Shown: positions 51,894-60,922 of the stretch, piece after piece
Layout: each line of letters starts with the position of its first letter
How positions within the stretch are numbered: the stretch's first letter is position 1
Origin: Pseudomonadota bacterium
GTDB taxonomy: Bacteria; Pseudomonadota; Alphaproteobacteria; Acetobacterales; Acetobacteraceae
NCBI GenBank assembly: GCA_021805545.1
Contig: JAJZFB010000002.1
Location: 51,565-115,564, forward strand
DNA: 64,000 nucleotides
Direction of reading: 5' to 3'
The notes under the pieces: generated by a model
What the model was told of the DNA's origin: nothing
The model's database searches: none
Seen by the model: only the letters and a program-made list of their open reading frames with translations
Made by a program: the position numbers and the translations under genes

Positions 51894-52349
51894 CTAAACC
51901 TGCCCGTCCCGCACGATTTTCCCTTCGCCATCCTTTAACGTTACGTGAATGGGGATACCGCGCGCTACTGCGGCGCCAACGGTGCAGAATTGATCGAACT
52001 GCCCGGCGATGCGATCGAGATGCCCGATGCTGGCAGCCGCCGCGGCAAAGCCAAGCGTAACATGAATAGCCTGCACGCGCAGCCGCTTGGTCTCGTCGCG
52101 GTCAATGGTGGCGGTGGCATGTGTTACAATCTGTCCCGGTGTTTCGTGGAATTTACCCATGGCAAAATGCAAGCTCGACGACATGCAGGAGCCAACGGCC
52201 GATAGCAGCATTTGCACTGGCGAAGGGCCAAGCCCCTTGCCCAGCGGCGCTGGCTCATCGGTGGCATAATCGGGCAGGCCGCCGCCAAACGCGGTTTCAA
52301 AATGGAATGCCTCCGCTTGGCGTAGTGTGACTGTAATCATTTCCGGCAT
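51894..52349 (-). CDS. OsmC/Ohr family peroxiredoxin-like protein
   Basis: A 151-residue OsmC-type protein with the two redox cysteines in place: MLLSAVGSCMSSSLHFA and FDQFCTVGAAVARG. These families reduce organic hydroperoxides by a Cys pair, though this subgroup (YhfA-like) is less characterised. AGGAG precedes the ATG. The pirin gene lies 24 bases upstream on the same strand, so the two probably form a small stress operon. Confidence 0.8.
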   Translation of the reverse strand: MPEMITVTLRQAEAFHFETAFGGGLPDYATDEPAPLGKGLGPSPVQMLLSAVGSCMSSSLHFAMGKFHETPGQIVTHATATIDRDETKRLRVQAIHVTLGFAAAAASIGHLDRIAGQFDQFCTVGAAVARGIPIHVTLKDGEGKIVRDGQV

Positions 52350-52373
52350 GGTCGGCTCCTTGGTTATGTCTGG

Positions 52374-53075
52374 TTACGCCCCGCTATCCACCAGCACCAG
52401 CTCGGCATCTTCCAGCGCTGTTACGCGGAAGCGTTCCAGCCCGGCCAATGCCGCGCCGTCGCGCGTGTTTACCGGCACACCGTCAATTTCCACCTTGCCC
52501 CGGGCCGGCACCAAATAGCCAAAGCGCTCCTGGCCGAGCGCGTATTCCAGGCTTTCGCCCTGCCGCAGCGAGGCCCCCAATACCCGCGCATCAGCGCGGA
52601 TCGGCAACGCGCCTTCGTCGTTTGCAAAGCCCGAGGCCAGCGCCACAAACCGGCCCGCGCGCTCACCTTTGGGAAAAGGCTGCGCCCCCCAGCCTGGCGG
52701 CTTGCCTGTTGCCGTGGGCAGAATCCATATCTGGAACAGGGTTGTGGTCTCATCCTCCAGATTATACTCGCTATGCGCGATGCCTGTGCCAGCGGACATA
52801 ACCTGCACATCTCCTGCCCCGGTACGGCCTTTATTGCCCAGGCTATCCTCATGTGTAATCGCCCCGGTGCGGACATAGGTGATAATTTCCATGTCCCGGT
52901 GCGGATGGGTGGGGAACCCGGTGCGCGGGGCGATGCTGTCATCGTTCCACACGCGCAGGCTGCCCCATTGGGTGCGGGCGGGGTCGTGATAATGGCCAAA
53001 CGAGAAATGGTGGCGCGCATCCAGCCAGCCATGGTCGGCATGGCCAAGCGTGGCGAAAGGCCGCACTTCAATCAT
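52374..53075 (-). CDS. Pirin family bicupin protein
   Basis: A 233-residue pirin of the YhhW type. The metal-binding residues are in FPTHPHRDMEIITYVRTG (two His and a Glu) and VQVMSAGTGIAHSEYN (fourth ligand His). The second cupin half is without metal ligands, as usual. Members include quercetin 2,3-dioxygenases and regulators; activity here is unknown. Operon with OsmC. Confidence 0.85.
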   Translation of the reverse strand: MIEVRPFATLGHADHGWLDARHHFSFGHYHDPARTQWGSLRVWNDDSIAPRTGFPTHPHRDMEIITYVRTGAITHEDSLGNKGRTGAGDVQVMSAGTGIAHSEYNLEDETTTLFQIWILPTATGKPPGWGAQPFPKGERAGRFVALASGFANDEGALPIRADARVLGASLRQGESLEYALGQERFGYLVPARGKVEIDGVPVNTRDGAALAGLERFRVTALEDAELVLVDSGA

Positions 53076-53241
53076 GAGTCTTGTCCTTGCGTGAATTCAA
53101 TGGGCTTGCGTTGAGCAATAACATAGGGCTGGGTTGAAACCATTCAAATGGAAATAACGGAGACCAGAGATGCTCAAAATTGCATCACATGGTGCCGGAG
53201 CCCGGAACGCCCCGCCACCATGAAAAAGGGAGGAAGGATGC

Positions 53242-55554
53242 TTACGTAACGCGCCTGACGATGAGCCGCTCAACACGAGCGGCGATATGCTTCAGAAGAT
53301 CGAGCAGCAGAGTGAATAATGCGGCGCTGACAATGACGGCACCCAGAATGTTCCACCCAAGTGGCGCCATCAATATGCCCGCCCCCGCGGCCAGCAGGCT
53401 GAAGGCAACCATGGCGAGTGTCGCGATGGCCAGCCAGAGGCTGGGGGCCGATGACCAGAACCAGCGCTCCTCGCGGATGACATAGACGCTTGCCTGAATC
53501 GCCAGCATCAGGACCAAAAACGAAAGCGTCCGGAGTTGCGGCAGAGGAAAATGCCAGATGTCACGGCCAGTTGCGAGCAGCAGGGCTGCATAGCCAAGTG
53601 TTGCCAAACCATAAATCCCACCTTCGGCGATGATCCGGCCGATGCGCCAATGCCGGGGATGGGAGGAAGGCAAAGCCCGGTCCGTTGTGATCGCCATGGT
53701 CAAAAAATCATTCACGATCAGCAGCAAGACCATCAGCAATGGGGTCAAAACCGCATGCCCCGTGACCACCAGCCCCAATGCGAGATAAAGCACGAAGGCG
53801 ATTTTCCGGACCACCATCGATAACGTATAGGTGCGGATGCGCTGGAATGCCGCCCTGCCTTCGCGAATGGCATCCAATATGCCCGCCAGCCCGGGCGAGG
53901 TGAGCACCAGGCCCGCGGCCGCCTTTGCAACATCGGTAGCCGTTGAGACGGCGATGCCCATTTGCGCCTGGCGTAGTGCCGGGGCGTCGTTCGTGCCATC
54001 ACCGCACATGCCGGTCACCTGGCCGTCGCGCTGAAACAGTTTTACCAGGCGGAATTTCTGCTCTGGGAATACACCTGCGAAGACACCGTAATTGCCTGGC
54101 GCAACCAGTGTCTCAAGTTTTGCCGAATCACACACATCGCCCATTATGCCAACAGATTTGGCGATGACAGAAGCCGTCTCCGGCGCATCGCCCGTTACCA
54201 TGACCACGCGCACGCCAAGATCGTGCAGGGCGGTAATCAGGCCCGCCGCGTCCTGGCGCGGCGGGTCGGCGAGGCCAAGCAGGCCTAAAACAACCGTGGC
54301 ATCGCCGCTGGTACGGGTAATGGCCAAAATCCGGCACCCCGCCCCGGCAAGCTGCCTGCGCGCCGCCTCCTGCGCCTCTGTCAGCATGGCCGGAGCCACC
54401 GCGCCAAGTGCGCCCTTGCGCAGCAAAATACCATCTGGCAGCTCGGCCTCGGCATATTTGCGCGCCGGGTCAAAGGGCGTAAATCTGGCGGCCGCGGGTA
54501 TGCGCGCCCCGCGCTGGCGTGCGGTGTCGATAATCACCTGATCGACTGCATCGCCCCCCTCCGATGATGCTGCGGCGGCGGCTTCCAGCACGGTGTTTTC
54601 AGCCATGCCGTCAAAGCCGATGATGCTTTGAATCGACAACGCATTTTGCGTCAGTGTTCCGGTTTTGTCGGCGCACAGAAGGCTCATCGTCGCGGCCTCG
54701 TTAATGGCCGAGAGCCTTGTGGGCAATACGGCGCCACGCACCAGCCGCCGGGCTGAAAGAGCGGCGGCAAGCGTAAAAGTTGAGGGCAGGGCAACAGGAA
54801 TTGAGGCGAGCAGCGCGGTCAGCAGCAAGGGCACGGATTCATCAAATGTCCGGCCGATTGCATGGGCATAGGCGAGCATCGCCACTACCACCGCGCCATT
54901 GACCAAGGCCAGGTCGCGTACAACCGCCAGAACCGCGCGCTGTTCGCCGCTGATACCATGGGCATCCTGCACCAATGAAGCGGTTTTACCGAAATAAGTG
55001 CGTGCGCCGGTTGCCACGGCAATGCCGCATGCCTCTCCCTGGCGGATCATCGCACCGGCATAGGCCAAATCGCCAGGCTTACGTTCAACCGGCAGGGATT
55101 CACCCGTCAACATCGACTGGTCGGCCAGCACGGTGCCCGCGGTAATTTTTATATCGGCGGGCACCACCGCGCCGAGCGCCAGTTTCACCAGGTCTCCGGG
55201 CACGAGCTGAGAGGCATCGAGGCGCATCCAGCCCCCATCGCGCCGGACCGAGGCCATGACCGCGAGTGTCTGCTTGAGCGCCTTGACCGCCTCCTTGGCG
55301 CGGGCTTCCTGGGTTAGCCCCAGAATGGTGTTGAAAATCAGCAGCACGGCAATGATAACAGCCTGCAGCCCATGGCCGAGAAAGGCTTCCAGCAGGATCG
55401 TGGCTTCCAGCATCCACGGCAAGGGCGCCCATAATTTGGCCGCCAGTGCATGCAGCCAGCTTTCGGGCTTGCTGGCGACGGTATTCGTGCCAAATTGCCG
55501 CAACCGCATTGCGGCTTCGGTGGATGATAAGCCCTGCTCGATGTTTGCGCTCAT
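53242..55554 (-). CDS. P-type (P3A) proton-exporting ATPase
   Basis: A 770-residue P-type ATPase. It has the actuator motif SMLTGESLPVE, the phosphorylation site CADKTGTLTQNA, the nucleotide-binding KGALGAV region and the hinge MCGDGTNDAPAL. Ten helices are predicted. In the M4 region the sequence is LLASIPVALPSTFTLAAALS, typical of the plasma-membrane H+-ATPase group, where Pro-Val-Ala-Leu-Pro matches. It lacks the long regulatory C-terminus of plant enzymes. Such pumps are found in acidophiles and export protons. The TetR-family gene lies 59 bases upstream on the same strand. Confidence 0.85.
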   Translation of the reverse strand: MSANIEQGLSSTEAAMRLRQFGTNTVASKPESWLHALAAKLWAPLPWMLEATILLEAFLGHGLQAVIIAVLLIFNTILGLTQEARAKEAVKALKQTLAVMASVRRDGGWMRLDASQLVPGDLVKLALGAVVPADIKITAGTVLADQSMLTGESLPVERKPGDLAYAGAMIRQGEACGIAVATGARTYFGKTASLVQDAHGISGEQRAVLAVVRDLALVNGAVVVAMLAYAHAIGRTFDESVPLLLTALLASIPVALPSTFTLAAALSARRLVRGAVLPTRLSAINEAATMSLLCADKTGTLTQNALSIQSIIGFDGMAENTVLEAAAAASSEGGDAVDQVIIDTARQRGARIPAAARFTPFDPARKYAEAELPDGILLRKGALGAVAPAMLTEAQEAARRQLAGAGCRILAITRTSGDATVVLGLLGLADPPRQDAAGLITALHDLGVRVVMVTGDAPETASVIAKSVGIMGDVCDSAKLETLVAPGNYGVFAGVFPEQKFRLVKLFQRDGQVTGMCGDGTNDAPALRQAQMGIAVSTATDVAKAAAGLVLTSPGLAGILDAIREGRAAFQRIRTYTLSMVVRKIAFVLYLALGLVVTGHAVLTPLLMVLLLIVNDFLTMAITTDRALPSSHPRHWRIGRIIAEGGIYGLATLGYAALLLATGRDIWHFPLPQLRTLSFLVLMLAIQASVYVIREERWFWSSAPSLWLAIATLAMVAFSLLAAGAGILMAPLGWNILGAVIVSAALFTLLLDLLKHIAARVERLIVRRVT

Positions 55555-55613
55555 CCCGGCTCCCGTAAGGCCCGTGGCCTGCTCATCGTCTTGTTGTCAC
55601 GCACATGCCGGTC

Positions 55614-56309
55614 TCATCTGGTATGTCCCGTGTCCTGGTTTTGCCAGGCATGGAGCGGCACGGAAAACGGTGTAACCGGCGCATACAGGCTTGCATTCAT
55701 GACATCGAGCAGATTGCCCAGAAATATGTTGGGGTCGTCGACGGGAATCATGCTTTGCATCTTCAGCACGCCGCGCAGCCAATCCGCCAAGGAGTAGACG
55801 GACATGCGAATCGCAAACATCAGCCTCTGGTCACGGATGAGCTGCGGCAGCTCGGGCGAGAGCGCCTCGTGGATCTGCCGGACGGCGAGCAAGCCGCTAT
55901 TATAGCCTTTGGTATGGAAAACGGCGCTGAAGTCGAAACTGCTCACCTCATAGATACGCGCGTGCAGGCGGATCCAGTGGTTGGGCGGGTCGCGCTCGAA
56001 CATCGTCTCGGCCAGGGGCATGACGATGGCCTCCGTCAATTTGCGCCGGCGTTCTTCGGGCGCGGCCTGCCGGCAAAGCTCCACCATGGCGTGGCGCCGC
56101 CGGTTCACAGGCGGCATCCGCCAATCGATCAGCGCCTCCAGCAAATTATCCCGGGATGAGAAGTGGTAATGCAACGACGAGGCATTGCGCTGGCCGGCAT
56201 GGCGGTTGATCTCGCGCATCGAGACCGCATCAATCCCGCGCTCGACGAATAAGGCCTCGGCGCTGCGCAGCAAGATGGCTTTTGTATCATAATGGGTTCT
56301 GAGAGCCAT
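55614..56309 (-). CDS. TetR family transcriptional regulator
   Basis: A 231-residue regulator. The N-terminal HTH has AILLRSAEALFVERGIDAVS, MREINRHAGQ and SSLHYHFSSRDNLLEALID. The rest is a ligand-binding helical domain. It lies directly upstream of the proton ATPase gene on the same strand (59 bases between), so they may be co-transcribed and it may regulate the pump. The ATG at 56309 begins the usual N-terminal length; the frame to 56393 adds a Pro-rich extension. Confidence 0.8.
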   Translation of the reverse strand: MALRTHYDTKAILLRSAEALFVERGIDAVSMREINRHAGQRNASSLHYHFSSRDNLLEALIDWRMPPVNRRRHAMVELCRQAAPEERRRKLTEAIVMPLAETMFERDPPNHWIRLHARIYEVSSFDFSAVFHTKGYNSGLLAVRQIHEALSPELPQLIRDQRLMFAIRMSVYSLADWLRGVLKMQSMIPVDDPNIFLGNLLDVMNASLYAPVTPFSVPLHAWQNQDTGHTR

Positions 56310-56452
56310 GGCGTACCTAATGGCCGGGACGGGATGAGCGGCGATCTGTGGATGGCCGCCGCAAGGATTGGCTGCTCTCCCAGGATTGGGCAAGGGTGAT
56401 ATTTAAGAAACCGTTTGCAAAGCCGCTCTGGGGGCCGTCAAGGGGGGTGAGC

Positions 56453-56475
56453 ACCGGAGCACAACGTGCTCCGGT
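56453..56475. terminator. Hairpin after the GcvR-like gene
   Basis: ACCGGAGCAC-AAC-GTGCTCCGGT is a perfect 10-bp stem. It lies 17 bases after the stop of the minus-strand GcvR-like gene. No U-tract follows on either strand. Confidence 0.5.
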
Positions 56476-56491
56476 CTAAAATCATCCGGCT

Positions 56492-57031
56492 CTAAGCCTC
56501 TACCTCCGTCCTGAGATCCACCATTATTTCATCCGCCAGCCGCTCCAATATCCGCCGCACTTCGTCACCAGAAACATGCTCGGGCAAGCCCAGCCGCAGC
56601 GTGGCGCGGAACATCTCCTCGCCCGTGAAGGGCGCGCTTTCAATGCTGGAGGAAAATTCCTCGATATTCACCCCCAGCCGGGTCAGGGCCTGGGTTACGT
56701 CGCGTACAATGCCCGGGCGGTCATGCCCCAGCAGCGCCAGGGTGAGGGGGATGGGCGGCGTTTCTGGCCTGGTATGGCCTTGGGTCAGTACCACATTCAG
56801 GCCCGGCAGGGCTTGCAAGGCTTCCGTAAGTGCTGGAATGCGCCCCGCCGCCACACGTACCTGCACAATGCCAGCAAATTGCCCGGCCAGATGCTCCATC
56901 CGGCTTTCCAGCCAGTTGCCGCCCGCAGCGGAAATGGTTTCGGCTATGGCATTCACCAAGCCGGGGCGGTCCTGGCCTATGCAGGTCAGAACCGCGATGC
57001 TGTCTGCCGCGCTGGTGCCAGCGCTGGCCAT
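56492..57031 (-). CDS. ACT domain protein, glycine cleavage repressor (GcvR)-like
   Basis: A 179-residue protein made of two ACT domains: AVLTCIGQDRPGLVNAIAET (first) and LTLALLGHDRPGIVRDVTQA (second). The paired DRPG motifs are those of GcvR-type proteins, which sense glycine and act on GcvA in enterics; in alphaproteobacteria the role is inferred. The ATG overlaps the stop of the Bax-inhibitor gene by TAATG, so both are co-translated. Confidence 0.75.
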   Translation of the reverse strand: MASAGTSAADSIAVLTCIGQDRPGLVNAIAETISAAGGNWLESRMEHLAGQFAGIVQVRVAAGRIPALTEALQALPGLNVVLTQGHTRPETPPIPLTLALLGHDRPGIVRDVTQALTRLGVNIEEFSSSIESAPFTGEEMFRATLRLGLPEHVSGDEVRRILERLADEIMVDLRTEVEA

Positions 57032-57813
57032 TAGCGGTTATTCCGCTGGCCGAAGAGCTGCAGCAGGAACAGGAACAGGTTGATGAAGTTCAGGTAAAGC
57101 TGCAACGCGTCGTACACCGAGCGCTTGCCCGCCATATCAACACCGTAAGACGAGCCGAACTGGACATAATCAGCCTTGATGCGCTGTGTGTCGTAAGCGG
57201 TAAGGCCGACGAACACCACCACACCGATGAGCGAGATGGCGAACTGGATGGCCGGGGAATGCAGGAACATGTTCACCAGCATGGCGATGATGATGCCGAA
57301 CAAGCCCATCATCAAGAAGCTGCCCATGCTCGTCAGGTCGCGCCCCGTGGTGTAGCCATACAGGCTGGTGGCGGCGAAGGTGCCGGCGGTGACAAAGAAC
57401 ACCAGCCCGATGGAGGTGGCCGTATAAACCATGAAAATGGTCGTCAGGCTGGCCCCCATGGCGCCGCAGAACACCCAGAACAGGGTTTGCGCCGCCGGGG
57501 TGGAGAGCTTGTTTACGCCGAAGCTGAGCACCAGCACAAAGGCCAAAGGCGCGAAGATGGCGATGTAAGAGAGGATGGTGGGCACCTCTACCATTGCCCC
57601 CGACGCGCTTACCTGCGTGGTGTAGAACAGCGCATGCAGCGACGGAACGGCATAGATGGCGAAGGCGACCAGGCCCGTGAGGACCAGGCCGGAGGCCATC
57701 CAGTTATACACACGCAGCATATAGGCGCGTAAGCCGGCATCAAGCGCCGCGGTGTCGTACGCGCCAAAGCCCGCCTGCGCGGTGCGGTAGGAATTATTCT
57801 GGTTAAAAGCCAT
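57031..57813 (-). CDS. Bax inhibitor-1/YccA family membrane protein
   Basis: A 260-residue membrane protein with seven predicted helices and the family features YMLRVYNWMASGLVLTGLVA near the start and VGLTAYDTQRIK near the end. Bacterial members include pH-sensitive calcium leak channels and YccA, an inhibitor of FtsH. The C-terminus (LNFINLFLFLLQLFGQRNNR) is characteristic. Its stop overlaps the start of the GcvR-like gene. Confidence 0.9.
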   Translation of the reverse strand: MAFNQNNSYRTAQAGFGAYDTAALDAGLRAYMLRVYNWMASGLVLTGLVAFAIYAVPSLHALFYTTQVSASGAMVEVPTILSYIAIFAPLAFVLVLSFGVNKLSTPAAQTLFWVFCGAMGASLTTIFMVYTATSIGLVFFVTAGTFAATSLYGYTTGRDLTSMGSFLMMGLFGIIIAMLVNMFLHSPAIQFAISLIGVVVFVGLTAYDTQRIKADYVQFGSSYGVDMAGKRSVYDALQLYLNFINLFLFLLQLFGQRNNR

Positions 57814-57977
57814 GGATTTCGGTTGCTCCTGGAATAACCCCTCGCGGGGCTCAGCTTTATCATGGCGTAAACTGGCGGAAATTCAAGTGAAAGCGGTGAC
57901 AGGGCGCGGCTTTCGGGGGTGTCCGTTACACATTGTTTCCAAGCCGGCCTGGGTTTGCAAGCCGGCCTGGCGGGGCC

Positions 57978-58841
57978 TCAGCCCAGCCTGGCGCGGGGGT
58001 TAAAGCCGGGTTGTTCCCAGTTTTGTAGGAATGTCTCTAGGTTGTCATCCACCGGGCCGACCACCACATTCAGCTTTACGTGTAAATCTCCGGCATGGGC
58101 GTGGCCATGCGCCGGCACGCCCTTGCCGCGCAGGCGCAGCTCGGTGCCACTTTCCGAATGAGGCTTTATGGTCATCACCACATTGCCGCTGGGGGTGGGC
58201 ACGGTCACCTTGGCGCCCAACACGGCCTCTTGCAGCGAAATGGGCAGGTCGAGATGGATGTTTTTGTCCTCACGGTGGAAGAATTTATGCGCTGCCACAT
58301 GCACTTCTATCAGCGCATCGCCCGCCGGGCCGCCGCTGCGCCCGGGCTGGCCGCGGCCGCGCAGGCGCAGCACATCGCCTTCCTTGGTGCCGGGCGGAAT
58401 TTTCACCTCCAGCCCCTGCCCATCCGGCAGGGTGATGCGCTTGGTGCCGCCATTCACGGCCTCCAGAAACTCCACCTTTAATGAATAGCGCTCATCCTGC
58501 CCGCGCGCCGGGCCGCGTGTCCGCTGTTCGAAAATATTGGTGAAAATGTCATCGAACCCTCCGCCGCCAAAGCCGCCGCCAGCCCCCGGGTGCCAGCTAC
58601 CCTGCGGCGCGCGCTCATTACCGGTGCCGTCAATTTCGCCCCGGTCGTAGCGCGCGCGCTTTTCGGGGTCGGATAATATGTCATTCGCCGCCGATGCCGC
58701 CTTGAACGCCTCCTCGGCTTTCTTGTCGCCGGGGTTGAGGTCCGGGTGGTGGCTCTTGGCCAGCTTGCGGTAGGCCGCGCGAATTTGTTCTGGTGTTGCG
58801 TTCCGTGCCACGCCCAGAACCTTATAAGGGTCGTCTGCCAT
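57978..58841 (-). CDS. DnaJ/CbpA-type co-chaperone
   Basis: A 287-residue J-domain protein. The J domain (DPYKVLGVARNATPEQIRA onward) contains HHPD in KLAKSHHPDLNPGDK, needed to stimulate DnaK. A Gly/Phe-rich linker (GAGGGFGGGGFDDIF) and two C-terminal beta domains (DnaJ_C) follow, without the cysteine-rich zinc domain of DnaJ, so it is of the CbpA type. The start at 58841 matches the family; the frame to 58853 uses TTG. A family 1 repeat lies just upstream. Confidence 0.9.
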   Translation of the reverse strand: MADDPYKVLGVARNATPEQIRAAYRKLAKSHHPDLNPGDKKAEEAFKAASAANDILSDPEKRARYDRGEIDGTGNERAPQGSWHPGAGGGFGGGGFDDIFTNIFEQRTRGPARGQDERYSLKVEFLEAVNGGTKRITLPDGQGLEVKIPPGTKEGDVLRLRGRGQPGRSGGPAGDALIEVHVAAHKFFHREDKNIHLDLPISLQEAVLGAKVTVPTPSGNVVMTIKPHSESGTELRLRGKGVPAHGHAHAGDLHVKLNVVVGPVDDNLETFLQNWEQPGFNPRARLG

Positions 58842-58871
58842 GTCTCTGCTCAAATATATCCAGTTTGTGCA

Positions 58872-58977
58872 CTAGAGCATTTTCCGATCAATCGGAAACG
58901 CTCTAAATTTGCTTGGGCGAGCAATTTCATCAGATCAGCTTAAATCTTCGATTCAAGCTGATCGGATATTGCTCTAG
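58872..58977. repeat. Family 1 palindromic repeat, copy 4 (reversed)
   Basis: The same two-hairpin unit as at 12600 and 19921, in the opposite orientation (TTTCCGATCAATCGGAAA first, then the GATCAGCTT... hairpin). One base differs in the first arm of the second hairpin (TCAGATCAGC against TCCGATCAGC). It lies between the DnaJ-type gene and the CYTH-CHAD gene. Confidence 0.9.
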
Positions 58978-59112
58978 ATTAGAGTGAGCCGCGTGACTGC
59001 GGCAACCGCTATTGTGCCGCCATGCTGATTCCGCATGGCGGCAGATCCGCCTGCTTGGCAGCGTGGCGCGGTGCAGCCTATTCTGCCAGCCAGATAAGTA
59101 ACGGGATGCAAC

Positions 59113-60633
59113 ATGGAGCCCAGCGAGACCGGACAGGCGCCGCCGCCCGAGGCGGTGATACGCTTTGTCCTTACGCCCGAGACCGCCGCCGCCCTTGCCC
59201 GCCACCGGCTGCTGGATGCGCCCCCTGCACCGCCGCGCGCGCAAAACCTGGCCGAGGCGTGGTTCGACACGCCCGGGCTTACCCTGCTTCGCCACGGTTT
59301 CGCGCTCAGCGCCGCCAAGGCAAGGCGCGGACATGTGCAGATGCTCCGCCAGGGCGGAGCATACGTAAGCACGCCCATTTCCGGCAGCACGCCCATTTCC
59401 GGCCCCGCCCCGCAACCCGCCGCGTTTCCCCCCGCGCAGGCCGAGGCGCTTGCCGCGCTGGTGGCGGATGCAGCCCTGTCACTCGTGTTCAGCCTTCGCA
59501 CCCGGCGCCTCACCCGCCAGGCGGGCGCGGTGCTGCTGCGATTCGAGAGCGGCACGTTACAAGCCGGTGCGGACAAGCAGAATTTTTACGAGCTGGAGAT
59601 CAGCGGCCCGGCGGTGGATGCTTATGGGCTGGCCTTGGCCCTGGCCGAGGAGCAACCGCTTGTCCTGCAGCCCGCCAGCCTGTTGCGGCGCGGTATTTGG
59701 GCTGTTGGCGCGGCGCGGCCTGGGGCGATACGGGCCGGGCAGGGCCTTACCGGGTCTATGTGCATGGACAGTGCGATAACCGCCCTCGTCCAATCCTGCC
59801 TTGGCCAGTTTACCGCCAACTGGGCGGTTTTTGCCGCCGGAGCCGAAGTAGAGGCGGTGCACCAGATGCGGGTGGCCATGCGGCGGCTGCGCTCGGTGCT
59901 CGGCTTGTTCAACCGCGCCCTCGCCGTGCCGGGCTTCGCCGCTTTCCGCGGCGAGGCCAAGCGCATTGCCGCCACCATGGGTGAGGCACGTAATTGGGAT
60001 GTGTTCACCACCATGCTGCGGAACGGCCCTGTGCAGGCCCTGCCACATGAGCCGGGTTTTACCGCGCTGCTCGATCAATGCGCCGCCTTTCGCGCCACGG
60101 GCTATGCCCATGTGCGCGGCGTGCTGGCGGACCCCGCCACCACGCGGTTTTTATTAACGGCGGAGCTGTTTTTGGCCCGCCATGGCTGGCGCAACGGCCT
60201 GCCGCCCGAGACATTGGCCATACTCGCCGCCCCGGCGCGCGATTTTGCCGCCGCGCAACTGGCCCGGCTGCACCGCAAGGTGCGCAAGCGCGGCAGGCAT
60301 CTCGCGCATCTCTCCGTGCATGACCGCCACCTTACCCGTATCGAGCTGAAAAAGCTGCGTTATGCCACGGATTCGTTTGGCGGGCTGTTTGAGGCGCGGG
60401 GCAAGGTGAAGGCCTATGCCAGCGCGGCGGCGGATTTGCAGGAGGTGCTGGGCACGCTGAACGACCTTGCCACCGCCCAGGCCCTGCTGGCCCGGCTGGA
60501 CGGCGCCACACCTGAAGCGGCGCGGGCCAGTGGCATTGTGCTGGGCTGGTGCGCCCATGCCGGCAGCGTAAGTACCAGGCCGCTGGGTAAGAGCTGGAAA
60601 GCATTTACCGGGGCAAAGCTGTTCGCGGGGTGA
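59113..60633 (+). CDS. CYTH-CHAD domain protein with a degenerate CYTH half
   Basis: A 506-residue protein. The N-terminal CYTH-like half (about 10-195) should begin with ExExK, as in inorganic triphosphatases; here it reads EAVIRF, so the second Glu and the Lys are lost (Val, Arg). The C-terminal CHAD domain (about 220-500) has the conserved helix HQMRVAMRRLRSVLGLF, EARNWDVF and LKKLRYATDSF, a polyphosphate-binding arrangement of basic residues. An 18-bp tandem duplication at 59368-59403 encodes STPISG twice. Likely a polyphosphate-binding protein with no triphosphatase activity. Confidence 0.8.
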   Translation: MEPSETGQAPPPEAVIRFVLTPETAAALARHRLLDAPPAPPRAQNLAEAWFDTPGLTLLRHGFALSAAKARRGHVQMLRQGGAYVSTPISGSTPISGPAPQPAAFPPAQAEALAALVADAALSLVFSLRTRRLTRQAGAVLLRFESGTLQAGADKQNFYELEISGPAVDAYGLALALAEEQPLVLQPASLLRRGIWAVGAARPGAIRAGQGLTGSMCMDSAITALVQSCLGQFTANWAVFAAGAEVEAVHQMRVAMRRLRSVLGLFNRALAVPGFAAFRGEAKRIAATMGEARNWDVFTTMLRNGPVQALPHEPGFTALLDQCAAFRATGYAHVRGVLADPATTRFLLTAELFLARHGWRNGLPPETLAILAAPARDFAAAQLARLHRKVRKRGRHLAHLSVHDRHLTRIELKKLRYATDSFGGLFEARGKVKAYASAAADLQEVLGTLNDLATAQALLARLDGATPEAARASGIVLGWCAHAGSVSTRPLGKSWKAFTGAKLFAG

Positions 60634-60713
60634 GGAGGCGGCTGGGAGGCGCCTGTGGTGCGCTGGCTTAATTGACCCGTGCCGCAACTGACCCGGGGCA
60701 AATTTCCGGCTCT

Positions 60714-60840
60714 TATACCAACGGTCATTGAGCATGACCGTTGGTATCAGGCTTATGCCTGGCGCGTGGCCGCCCCGCCAGCCCCACGCGCGATACCAAC
60801 GGCTATAAAAGATGAGTCATCCTTTATAGCCGTTGGTATA
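60714..60840. repeat. Family 3 composite repeat, complete copy
   Basis: Left hairpin TATACCAACGGTCATTGAGC / ATGACCGTTGGTAT, the shared TGGCGCGTGGCCGCCCCGCC spacer, and right hairpin GATACCAACGGCTATAAAAG / CTTTATAGCCGTTGGTAT. Stem changes are matched on both sides (for example GGCTATAAA with TTTATAGCC), as expected if the structure is selected. Confidence 0.9.
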
Positions 60841-60922
60841 AATCAAAGAAGTAGAGCGCGCTTCAGACTTTCGAAGCGCTCGCAAAGCGAGCGCATCTCA
60901 AGTCATCGCGCTAAAGCCGCAC

